Below, one piece after another: positions 1 through 6,655 of a stretch of DNA of 13,638 bases. Source of the stretch: an uncultured Aquimarina sp. (GTDB lineage Bacteria > Bacteroidota > Bacteroidia > Flavobacteriales > Flavobacteriaceae); the NCBI GenBank assembly GCA_937958735.1, contig CALGNG010000351.1, forward strand, positions 1 through 13,638, read 5' to 3'. The translations under genes were made by a program, and so were the position numbers. Position 1 is the first letter of the stretch. Each line of letters opens with the position of its first letter. Below the pieces are notes generated by a model that searched no databases, was not told the origin of the DNA, and saw only the letters and a list, made by a program, of their open reading frames with translations.

Positions 1-979
1 TCCACAAGATGGATTAATACAAAATGCACGTCAAAACCACGCTATACGTGGTTATGGGCTAATTCAAGGTTATATTGCCAATAGAGTTTCTTTTAGAAAT
101 TTATCTTGTGATGGAGGTATTACTTTAAGACTAGAGACCGATAATGTTGCCTTAAGAAGATTAATCGAAGATAATCGTGATGTACCTGGTTTAAGAAATA
201 TTTTTGCTCAGAATATTAACAACACTAATGGTTTAGCTGCCCTAATGTTATCTCCACATTTCTTAACTAATGGTACGGTAATCGCTAGAGATATTAACTC
301 TTTTAACAGCTCGTTTGCTGTAAGAATAGAAAGAGGTTTCCTTGAAGTATTCCGTCCACGAGGTTCTACTATTAACACACAACAATTTAGCGAAGAAATA
401 CTTGATTTATTTCGCCGTCCTGATGGTACCTTTTTTGGAGGAGCTAACCCTATAGACACTGCTTTCCTTAGAGATAATGGTGTATTACCAACAGTAAGAT
501 TAACGCCTAGTGCTGCTGGATCTCCAAGAATTAGTAGTCTTGCAAACGGAGTCTCTCCTGGGACTTTTGCCTCGAATACTAGAATTACAAACGTAACTGC
601 TTCTTACGGTACTCACTCCCAAATGAATTTTAACCACAGACTTTTTATCCCTTGTAACGAAAGAGAAAACGAAGGTATTTGTCGTCAAGTTCAAACAAGA
701 GTAGGACGTTTTGCTACCGAAGTTTTACAATTTGGTCCTTCTATAGCAGCTGTATTTTCTAATACTTTAACCGCTGCCCGCGATAGAGCAGGAAGCTACG
801 ATGTTACTCTTAATAATATTAATGTAGAAGGATTCCCTACTAGTAACGCAGTTCCTAGAAGTAGAAGATTAATTATAGACAGTAATACAGAAGAATTTGC
901 TTCTAATAGAAACTGCGCACAACCAGACTTAAGTGCTAGTAACTTATGTACTCCTAGAGAAATCTCTATGCGTAGATAA
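1..979 (+). CDS. Iota-carrageenase, glycoside hydrolase family 82 (5' end missing)
   Basis: This enzyme cleaves the beta-1,4 bonds of iota-carrageenan, a sulfated red-algal galactan, by an inverting mechanism, and acts outside the cell. The reading frame is open from the left edge (first full codon at base 2) to TAA at 977-979, leaving 325 residues; an ATG at 245 is internal. Comparison is with the Alteromonas fortis enzyme as I remember it. There the key residues are Gln222, Glu245 (acid), Asp247 (base) and His281. Here Gln is at 65-67, then exactly 23 residues later Glu at 134-136 within LRLETDN, Asp at 140-142, and His at 257-259 within LSPHF. The Glu-His distance is 41 instead of 36, so there is a short insertion. 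Later blocks GFLEVFRP, NVTASYG, FGPSIAAV and DSNTEE also match the family. About 200 N-terminal residues, including the signal peptide, lie outside the window. The C-terminus ends in SMRR and carries no recognisable type IX secretion domain. Family call is firm; full-length integrity cannot be judged. Confidence 0.93.
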   Translation, partial: PQDGLIQNARQNHAIRGYGLIQGYIANRVSFRNLSCDGGITLRLETDNVALRRLIEDNRDVPGLRNIFAQNINNTNGLAALMLSPHFLTNGTVIARDINSFNSSFAVRIERGFLEVFRPRGSTINTQQFSEEILDLFRRPDGTFFGGANPIDTAFLRDNGVLPTVRLTPSAAGSPRISSLANGVSPGTFASNTRITNVTASYGTHSQMNFNHRLFIPCNERENEGICRQVQTRVGRFATEVLQFGPSIAAVFSNTLTAARDRAGSYDVTLNNINVEGFPTSNAVPRSRRLIIDSNTEEFASNRNCAQPDLSASNLCTPREISMRR

Positions 980-1058
980 TTAAAATAACTAATAAGTTAT
1001 TAATTCGCAAAACACCGCTGTATTAATTGTCTAGTATTAGATAAAATATATAGTTTAT

Positions 1059-1094
1059 AAAAAAGCCCTAACAATAAATTGTTAGGGCTTTTTT
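1059..1094. terminator. Bidirectional intrinsic terminator between convergent genes
   Basis: A perfect 16-bp inverted repeat (1059-1074 paired with 1079-1094) encloses the 4-base loop TAAA. The core is GCCCTAAC/GTTAGGGC, flanked by A6 on one side and T7 on the other, so either strand gives a stable hairpin followed by a U-run. It lies 80 bases after the carrageenase stop and 24 bases beyond the stop of the opposing lipoprotein gene, so it can end both transcripts. Confidence 0.92.
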
Positions 1095-1117
1095 TATCTT
1101 ATAAAATAAATCTCTTT

Positions 1118-2026
1118 TTAGTTAAAATATTCTTCATTTAATGTATACTTAAAAGTTCCGTTTTCAACAACTTCTGTAGAAATTAGATTAAATGTTGAAC
1201 GATCATAAACATTATAACTGAAAGAAAAGGTTCCTTCTATTATTCTTTCATCAGAATCAAATTTTGTGATTTCGATACTTCCTGGCTTTTCAATATAATA
1301 AAGGTTATCATTATTAAGGTTAAAAAACGTCACATGTGTATCTAGATCCATATCTAAATCATCACTATCACCTCCTTTTAACTCATAAGAACCTACTTTC
1401 CAATCACTTTCATCTATAAATAGGTTAATTTCAAAACCACTATTAAATTCACTCGCCCCTTGTAACCATATATCATCTGCATTAATAAAACCTGGAGAAA
1501 CATGATCTGGTGCTAAAACGAAAAAAGGTCTAGGTATTAAATTTGAATATGAAACACCATTAACAGTTGCTGTCATATTTGCCACTACATCTATATCGCT
1601 GCTATCGATTTTTGAAAAAGTTACCGTTTCACTTTCTGTATCTGCGTCACAAATTGATGTTATTGTAATTATATGATCTTCAACAAATGAATCAATTGTT
1701 AAAGTATTTTCGCTAACTATAAATTCATTAGTACCAAAAAAATCTTTATATATAACTTTCCATTCTGATTCATCTCCTCCTGCAACCCAATTTAATACAA
1801 GTGCATCTGATGAAAATGAATTATTAATAACCTCTTTGGTTAAATTAGTAGGAGCAGTACACAAACTTTTTTCTACCTCTTTTTCTATTTCTTTTTCTAT
1901 TTCTTTTTCGACCTCTTTTTCTATTTCTTTACCTTCTCCTAAATCAGAAGAATCATCAGAACTACATGCTGTTAAAGCAAAAAAAGCGAAGCTTCCGACT
2001 AAAATTAAATTTGTAATTTTTTTCAT
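1118..2026 (-). CDS. Lipoprotein with charged repeat tether, FN3-like domain and C-terminal DUF6252-like domain
   Basis: This is a 302-residue lipoprotein. Residues 1-20 form a type II signal peptide ending in the lipobox LTAC, with Cys21 as the lipidation site. The following SSDD resembles the acidic export signal that sends Bacteroidota lipoproteins to the cell surface, so surface exposure is likely (inference). Residues 32-53 are a low-complexity tether of alternating Glu-Lys and Ile/Val coded by a 12-bp tandem repeat. Residues 55 to about 140 look like a fibronectin type III domain of the kind common in flavobacterial lipoproteins (CTAPTNL at the start, LNWVAGGDESEW, ITSICDADTES near the end). 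Residues about 145-302 (MTATVNGVSY, GSIEITKFD, IIEGTFSF, NGTFKYTL) resemble DUF6252-type domains; I am less sure of that name. The gene stands alone, convergent to the carrageenase. No enzymatic motif is visible; a binding or adhesion role is the best guess. Confidence 0.85.
   Translation of the reverse strand: MKKITNLILVGSFAFFALTACSSDDSSDLGEGKEIEKEVEKEIEKEIEKEVEKSLCTAPTNLTKEVINNSFSSDALVLNWVAGGDESEWKVIYKDFFGTNEFIVSENTLTIDSFVEDHIITITSICDADTESETVTFSKIDSSDIDVVANMTATVNGVSYSNLIPRPFFVLAPDHVSPGFINADDIWLQGASEFNSGFEINLFIDESDWKVGSYELKGGDSDDLDMDLDTHVTFFNLNNDNLYYIEKPGSIEITKFDSDERIIEGTFSFSYNVYDRSTFNLISTEVVENGTFKYTLNEEYFN
1868..1927 (-). repeat. Five 12-bp tandem repeats coding for a Glu-Lys rich tether
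   Basis: Five consecutive 12-bp units (+ strand form TTTTTCTATTTC, with variants TTTTTCTACCTC and TTTTTCGACCTC) lie in the lipoprotein gene at 1118-2026. Each encodes a Glu-Ile/Val-Glu-Lys tetrapeptide. Unit length is a multiple of three, so gain or loss of units would lengthen or shorten the tether without shifting the frame. Confidence 0.9.
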
Positions 2027-2059
2027 ATATTATTGTTAGTTAGTAAATTAATTGTTTTA

Positions 2060-2067
2060 CAAATATA
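2060..2067 (-). promoter_or_regulatory. Candidate Bacteroidota -7 promoter element for the lipoprotein gene
   Basis: On the - strand this reads TATATTTG, a perfect match to the Bacteroidota housekeeping -7 consensus TAnnTTTG, 33 bases upstream of the lipoprotein ATG. I see no clear TTG-type -33 element at the expected distance, so the call rests on one box and its position in a background where T-rich matches are easy to find. Confidence 0.4.
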
Positions 2068-2281
2068 AAAATAAATAACGGTTATATTGTAGACTAAAAA
2101 TAAATTTTAATAAGTAAAAATAAACGAGAAAAAGTATACCCCTTATATATAAATTAATAGCCATAAACACTTAATTTTTTGTTATTCTATTAACAATGAA
2201 AAAGAAAAAAATTTCTAATTTCACTCCTGATTTTTAATTAAATTAATACGAATACTTGGAGGATTTAACCTATATATAAAC

Positions 2282-2313
2282 AAAAAAGGCAGGTTTTAAA
2301 ACCTGCCTTTTTT
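2282..2313 (-). terminator. Intrinsic terminator of the tail-fibre-like cassette
   Basis: This is a perfect 32-bp palindrome with arms AAAAAAGGCAGGTTTT and AAAACCTGCCTTTTTT meeting without a spacer. In RNA it gives a GGCAGG/CCTGCC stem with a small AT loop, and a U-run follows in either direction. It lies 90 bases downstream of the stop of the 147-residue gene at 2404 and has no + strand gene before it except a doubtful 13-codon ORF, so it most plausibly ends the 4509-2404 transcript. Confidence 0.85.
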
Positions 2314-2403
2314 TAGTGATGCACTTTTATTAGACCTTTTTATAACTTATATATTACACTGTTATCTACTAAAAATGTAGTAAAAATATTTAGATTATTA
2401 CAA

Positions 2404-2847
2404 TTAATAACTCGCAATTTCTAAATTCGAAGCTTTTATATTTTTATCTCTTTTTGCTATTACAATTATAGAGGCATTAGCAATTAAATAATTAAGGTTT
2501 TCTATGGGTCTATTTTCAATACCTTCAGGTTTTTTTAATTTATTAAGCTTTAACGCCAACCCATTCACTTTGTCCTCCGAATTATTACCACCTTTAATAT
2601 GGTAATCAATTTTAGTTCGGACTTCTTCTTTAATAAGCTTACTTATTAATTCTTGTTTATCGTTAAACTCTGTAACCTCCCTTTCCTCTTCTGTAATAAG
2701 ATAAGTCTCAAAAGGGACATTTAAGGTATTAGTATATGAGTTTATTTGGTAATACTTTTTTACTAAAAACAACAAAATACCAACCATTTTTTTGTCTTGA
2801 TTTTGCGAATAGTCAACGGGGTTTTTAGTTCTGATTTCTATAGCCAT
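2404..2847 (-). CDS. Hypothetical protein, partner of the tail-fibre-like gene
   Basis: I do not recognise this 147-residue protein. It has no signal peptide, lipobox or membrane segment, and looks like a soluble cytoplasmic protein rich in Lys, Glu, Ile and Asn. Residues 18-35 (KKMVGILLFLVKKYYQIN) form a likely amphipathic helix; residues about 52-80 are highly charged; a short hydrophobic strand, LIANASIIVIAKR, lies near the C-terminus. Its ATG is 3 bases after the stop of the upstream tail-fibre-like gene, so the two are almost certainly cotranscribed and perhaps translationally coupled, and a terminator follows. In phage and tailocin loci, a small gene directly behind a fibre gene is often a fibre assembly chaperone or an adaptor. 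That role is possible here but rests on position alone. Confidence 0.75.
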   Translation of the reverse strand: MAIEIRTKNPVDYSQNQDKKMVGILLFLVKKYYQINSYTNTLNVPFETYLITEEEREVTEFNDKQELISKLIKEEVRTKIDYHIKGGNNSEDKVNGLALKLNKLKKPEGIENRPIENLNYLIANASIIVIAKRDKNIKASNLEIASY

Positions 2848-2850
2848 TTT

Positions 2851-4509
2851 TTAAATTTTTGGAATTGAACGCACAATATTTAATTTCATCCCTATATCTG
2901 CATCTGTCATTGGAGAGAGAGAAAGTTCTGCGGTTTCTCCTGTATTAATTATGTTTAGTTCTACTGCAGTCGTACTTCTGTTTTCTGCAATTAGAGAAAT
3001 CGTATCTCTAAAATTAGCAACTAGTTTTTCGACATCATTAGTATCAAAAATCAAACGAGGAACAAATTCAGAGACTTCATTATCATTAGATATTTCTTTG
3101 TCAAAAATATCTATATCTATGGTTTCTTTATTAATTTTATATCTTGCTCTTGCTGTGGTTGCTCTATCGGAAATATTTTCTGTAACAAAATCTTTCCAAA
3201 CAGGAGTAGATGGGACTTTTTTTGCTACAAACTCCTTGGATACGGGATTCCAACCCACAGCAACTGTATCTCCTACATTTACTTCTTCCTGCAAATCCAA
3301 AATTCTAAATTTATCTTTTACCCTAAAGTCTTCAGTATAGCCTTTTCTAATAGCAAAATTATCGTTGGTTTCTTTAGTATAATTCGGGTTTAAATTAGCA
3401 CGAAGTCCTACGGTTAAGATACTATTTTTACCTTGCATTTCGTACTGGCAAAACCCAGGTGCTCCCGTTAAATCGTTGTCCGAATTAAAATGAGAATTTC
3501 TATTGTAAAAGTAAGCTTCATTAGTAGCCCAAGGAGTATTTGTTAAAGCGTTTATTACCCCCATCCCTCTAGCAACCAAGTTATTTTCTAAAACAGTTTC
3601 TGTTAATGCTCTATTACCATTAGTATAAAATAACTGATTGCCTGTAGGTTCAATAAAACCTCTTGAAATATTTCCAGCATTAAGATTTATCCTTCCTTCA
3701 ATATTCCCACCCGATAAAGGTAAATATCCTGAAAAACTTTGTTTTTGATATACCAATTCTAAAGTTTCGGGATTCCAACCTACAGTTTTAGTATCTCCTT
3801 CGTTAACTTCTTCAGGCATATTCATGTGCCTAAGTTTGTCTACTATTCTTAAATCCTCGAACATACCTTTTGGGGTAGCAAAATTATCGTTAATTTCTCT
3901 ACCAGGGAAATGTCCAAAAAAATCAGGGTATCCAATGGTCCGTATAGTTTTTAACTGTCGACTACATTCTGCCGTGTATTGATTTCCAGAAAGATTAGCC
4001 GTACCATTCGGTATATCAAAATATCCTGGCTTATCATTAAAGCTAGCAATAAAAGAAATGTCATTAGAGTAAGAATTTGTTGCATCTACCACTCTTCGTA
4101 TAATCCATTTATTATCTATTCTAGCCTCAAAAAAAGGATTTACAGCACTATTATTTCTAACATAAAAGCCACCATTTGGCTCTAAATCAATCCTTCCCAA
4201 ATCATTAGTATCACCACCAACAGAAATTTCTTTAGCAAAAGTTCCACCGCTTTTTTTAGATACAAAATCAGACGAAATTTTAGAAATTAGCTCAGGAGTT
4301 ACATGTCTTGTGTCATCAATTATATGATTTTCTAGCGTATCATTATCTGCTTTTTCGGAAAATAACACATCGATATTTTCTATTTGTTGTGCCGGTATTT
4401 TTTCGTTTTTATGCCAAAAACTTTGCCATGTTGCTTTAAATTGAAATTCTGTAGGTATATCTCCTGTTTTAAACCAGGACAGGATAGTGCTTAATTTTGT
4501 TATAGGCAT
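2851..4509 (-). CDS. Phage-tail-fibre-like protein with an internally duplicated module
   Basis: This 552-residue protein has no signal peptide. Its N-terminus (KLSTILSWFKTGDIPTEFQF, then ATWQSFWHKNEKIP, residues 5-39) is a signature I associate with phage-tail or tailocin fibre proteins of Bacteroidota, where it would attach the fibre to the particle. Residues about 82-256 and 261-431 are two copies of one module. Each opens with a typical fibre repeat (FVSKKSGGTF; GYLPLSGGNI) and closes with a conserved block (NDNFATPKGMFEDLRIVDK; NDNFAIRKGYTEDFRVKDK) followed by EEVNxGDTxxVGWNP. Residues 437-552 form a distinct C-terminal domain that I cannot name, a plausible receptor-binding tip. No phage capsid, sheath, baseplate or integrase gene is visible nearby, so this is an orphan fibre, a fibre serving a particle encoded elsewhere, or a prophage remnant. 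The reading frame is intact. A short inverted repeat sits just before the ATG. Confidence 0.75.
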   Translation of the reverse strand: MPITKLSTILSWFKTGDIPTEFQFKATWQSFWHKNEKIPAQQIENIDVLFSEKADNDTLENHIIDDTRHVTPELISKISSDFVSKKSGGTFAKEISVGGDTNDLGRIDLEPNGGFYVRNNSAVNPFFEARIDNKWIIRRVVDATNSYSNDISFIASFNDKPGYFDIPNGTANLSGNQYTAECSRQLKTIRTIGYPDFFGHFPGREINDNFATPKGMFEDLRIVDKLRHMNMPEEVNEGDTKTVGWNPETLELVYQKQSFSGYLPLSGGNIEGRINLNAGNISRGFIEPTGNQLFYTNGNRALTETVLENNLVARGMGVINALTNTPWATNEAYFYNRNSHFNSDNDLTGAPGFCQYEMQGKNSILTVGLRANLNPNYTKETNDNFAIRKGYTEDFRVKDKFRILDLQEEVNVGDTVAVGWNPVSKEFVAKKVPSTPVWKDFVTENISDRATTARARYKINKETIDIDIFDKEISNDNEVSEFVPRLIFDTNDVEKLVANFRDTISLIAENRSTTAVELNIINTGETAELSLSPMTDADIGMKLNIVRSIPKI

Positions 4510-4514
4510 AAATT

Positions 4515-4537
4515 AGATGTTAAAATTTTAAACATCT
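4515..4537 (-). repeat. Inverted repeat just upstream of the tail-fibre-like start codon
   Basis: AGATGTT at 4515-4521 pairs with AACATCT at 4531-4537 around an AT-only loop that is itself nearly self-complementary (AAAATTTT). It begins 6 bases from the ATG at 4509. In mRNA it would fold next to the start codon; in DNA it could be an operator. It is AT-rich and could be chance. Confidence 0.4.
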
Positions 4538-4669
4538 GTAAAAATATTGAAGAGTAAAAAACAACTTTTTGTTTTACGGAACAGATTTCTGTAGTTGCAG
4601 TAGTTTTTTAATAGCAAGATAAAATTCTTCTAAAACAACACCCTGGTGAGACAGTTCTGTTTTTATAAA

Positions 4670-6652
4670 TTACTCGGCACTTTTAATCATAACTAAAGTA
4701 ATTTTATTGAAATTGGCTGCACTATTAATTACTTTTCTATAGGCTTCAAAAACGGATACGTCTACAATATTTTTATTATAAAACTCGTTTAGTTTTACCT
4801 TAATTATATTGTTATCTACAGTATACGAAGACTTAAATGAAAAAAACACTTTATTACCTTCTTTATATTCTTCTTCAATTGCTAAGTCTTCTAAATTTTC
4901 AATCTTATAGCCTTCTGGTATTTTAACATCTATTAAGCTTTCATAACTTCTTTCAAAATTTTCATGAACTTGTAATTTACGTTCTTTTTTCTGATACATT
5001 TCTAATTGAGGCCCTATTAATTCTCCTATTTTGAATAAATATTTAGTACCTGCATTATCAATAAAAGAATTGGTTTTAAGCGTTGCTTTTATTACAAGTG
5101 GCTCTATTCCAAATTTATTAGAATACCCATTAATAGCCTCTACTTTTGTTATCTCAACCTCTTCTTTAATCATTTTAACGATACCTTCTAATACCTTCGT
5201 TTTCTTTTCTTGTTCTTCTATTAGTTCTAAATAAGGCTGATAGCTTAAAGCATAATAACCCGACATAATACGGCTTACTTCAATATTTGTCTCGGTTAAA
5301 TCTTCTTCATTAAAACCTACTTCTATTTTTAAATTATATACAGATAAATCATAATTAACAGGCTCTATATATTTTACTTGTCCTATAGCAGATTCAAAAT
5401 CGCCAACTTTAATTTTTTTAATAAATAAGCCATAATTATCGGTTAATAAGCCATTAGGAAAACCAAAGCGTGAACCATAATTTAAAGGTTCTAAATATTT
5501 ATTTTGTTCTGGGAAAAAGAATAAATATTTATCCAAAACATGATAACTTTCAAATTTTTTATCAAAAACAAAAGACTTTCTATTAGCTGTTAATACTAAT
5601 TCGTGTTCTAAATTTAAAATATCAAATATAGCTGTGTATAAATATAAAATACCCTGTTTAGAGGCTACTTTAGAATTCAAAATATTAATAATTTGACTGC
5701 TTTCTGGGCTAAGAACTGCATCAGTTAAATAGACTGTAGATTTTATAGCATTTTCTATTTCTAAAATACTTAGTTCTTTTTCGGATTTTGATCCAATTTG
5801 TTTCAAAAACTTGAGTATCCTATTTCTTGTTTTTTTATCTACTACCTTATAATTATTAGCAAAAATATTTTGAGAAGCTTTACCAAAGGATACTATTTCT
5901 TTATCTGGGTTAGCATAATTTCTATCTAATTTAAAAACCAATTGTTTTAATGCTATATCATAACCAGATCGTTCTTCTGACTCTAAACCTTCAACATCTT
6001 TCAATTTTAAATGCCAATGATTTTTTGTTTTTACTACAGTATCTAATATTACTTGGGTTGAGTCGTTATAAGTTTTAAATGCGAATTTTAAATTCTTTGG
6101 AGCAAAAACATCAAAATCAATACTTTTATTAAAATAAGTATTTTGCAAGAAAACTCTTTTACCTGTATAACTTGGGTATTTTTTTAACACATATAAATAC
6201 TCTATAAATCCCCCTTTTTCTACCCCTTCCATAGCATAGTATTTGTAGGAGGTTTTAGTTTCGTTGTCTGTAGATTCTAAAATTTTAGAATCGTCTAGCT
6301 CTATAATCTTCCCCTTAGAGGTAATAACGCGGGCTTGATTTTTTACAATTTTAGATGCTCCTACACTAGGTAAGTATACTTTGTTATATTGCTCTATTGC
6401 ATCGTTAGAATTAAGCCAATATAATTTATGAATTAATAAATACTCTATTAATCCTCCTTTTGTAAAAGCAAATTCGCTAACCCTTTTTTCCTTTAGTGCT
6501 ACTAAGTCTTTATCTTTATTTACTGTGGTATCAAAATTTTCTATTGGGTTTTCTTCCCAATTATAGTCTTCAAAATAAAGGTTTTCTTGAGCCTTTATTT
6601 TTGTAAAAAATAAAGCAAAAATAATTGTTGGTAATAGTATTCTAAAATTCAT
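4670..6652 (-). CDS. Exported DUF3857-type protein with a degenerate transglutaminase-like core
   Basis: This 660-residue protein starts with a signal peptide (MNFRILLPTIIFALFFTKIKAQ). Residues about 55-215 look like a DUF3857 domain (KVYLPSVGASKI, ARVITSKGKIIEL, GGFIEYLYVLKKY). Residues about 290-400 align with the transglutaminase-like core of the upstream neighbour. Where that protein has the nucleophile in YGDCKDNSSIL, this one has VASKQGILYLY, with Ser331 (codon 5660-5662) in place of Cys. A His remains (His371), and the region of the catalytic Asp reads KYLEPL, with Glu388. It therefore appears catalytically dead as a transglutaminase or protease. The C-terminal half is beta-rich with no motif I can name. 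It is the last gene of a three-gene operon, 3 bases after its neighbour's stop, and probably acts in the periplasm or at the outer membrane, perhaps as the non-catalytic partner of that neighbour (inference). The domain name is likely, the function unknown. Confidence 0.8.
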   Translation of the reverse strand: MNFRILLPTIIFALFFTKIKAQENLYFEDYNWEENPIENFDTTVNKDKDLVALKEKRVSEFAFTKGGLIEYLLIHKLYWLNSNDAIEQYNKVYLPSVGASKIVKNQARVITSKGKIIELDDSKILESTDNETKTSYKYYAMEGVEKGGFIEYLYVLKKYPSYTGKRVFLQNTYFNKSIDFDVFAPKNLKFAFKTYNDSTQVILDTVVKTKNHWHLKLKDVEGLESEERSGYDIALKQLVFKLDRNYANPDKEIVSFGKASQNIFANNYKVVDKKTRNRILKFLKQIGSKSEKELSILEIENAIKSTVYLTDAVLSPESSQIINILNSKVASKQGILYLYTAIFDILNLEHELVLTANRKSFVFDKKFESYHVLDKYLFFFPEQNKYLEPLNYGSRFGFPNGLLTDNYGLFIKKIKVGDFESAIGQVKYIEPVNYDLSVYNLKIEVGFNEEDLTETNIEVSRIMSGYYALSYQPYLELIEEQEKKTKVLEGIVKMIKEEVEITKVEAINGYSNKFGIEPLVIKATLKTNSFIDNAGTKYLFKIGELIGPQLEMYQKKERKLQVHENFERSYESLIDVKIPEGYKIENLEDLAIEEEYKEGNKVFFSFKSSYTVDNNIIKVKLNEFYNKNIVDVSVFEAYRKVINSAANFNKITLVMIKSAE

Positions 6653-6655
6653 ATT

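Larger units (their letters stand above)
2027..2403. other. Gene-poor intergenic region
   Basis: This 377-base, very AT-rich stretch holds the promoter region of the lipoprotein gene on its left, a palindromic terminator at 2282-2313, and a 13-codon + strand mini-ORF at 2196-2237 (MKKKKISNFTPDF). No RNA gene, repeat array or longer reading frame was seen. Confidence 0.6.

Noticed and set aside
1836..2039. A + strand reading frame of 67 codons rich in Ser-Phe repeats
   Set aside because: It is the antisense of the lipoprotein's Glu-Lys repeat and signal peptide; the repetitive composition comes from the 12-bp units.
1021..2403. CRISPR array suggested by regularly spaced short repeats
   Set aside because: The repeats are contiguous 12-bp coding units without spacers; no array-like repeat/spacer pattern was found anywhere in the window.
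2951..3340. A 129-codon + strand frame
   Set aside because: It lies wholly within the tail-fibre-like gene in antisense; the - strand gene has coherent family motifs and a module duplication, while this frame has none.
4632..4667. Possible terminator after the three-gene operon
   Set aside because: Short complementary pieces (AAAACA/TGTTTT and CACC/GGTG) exist but need bulges and asymmetric loops; it is too weak to annotate next to the two perfect terminators in the window.
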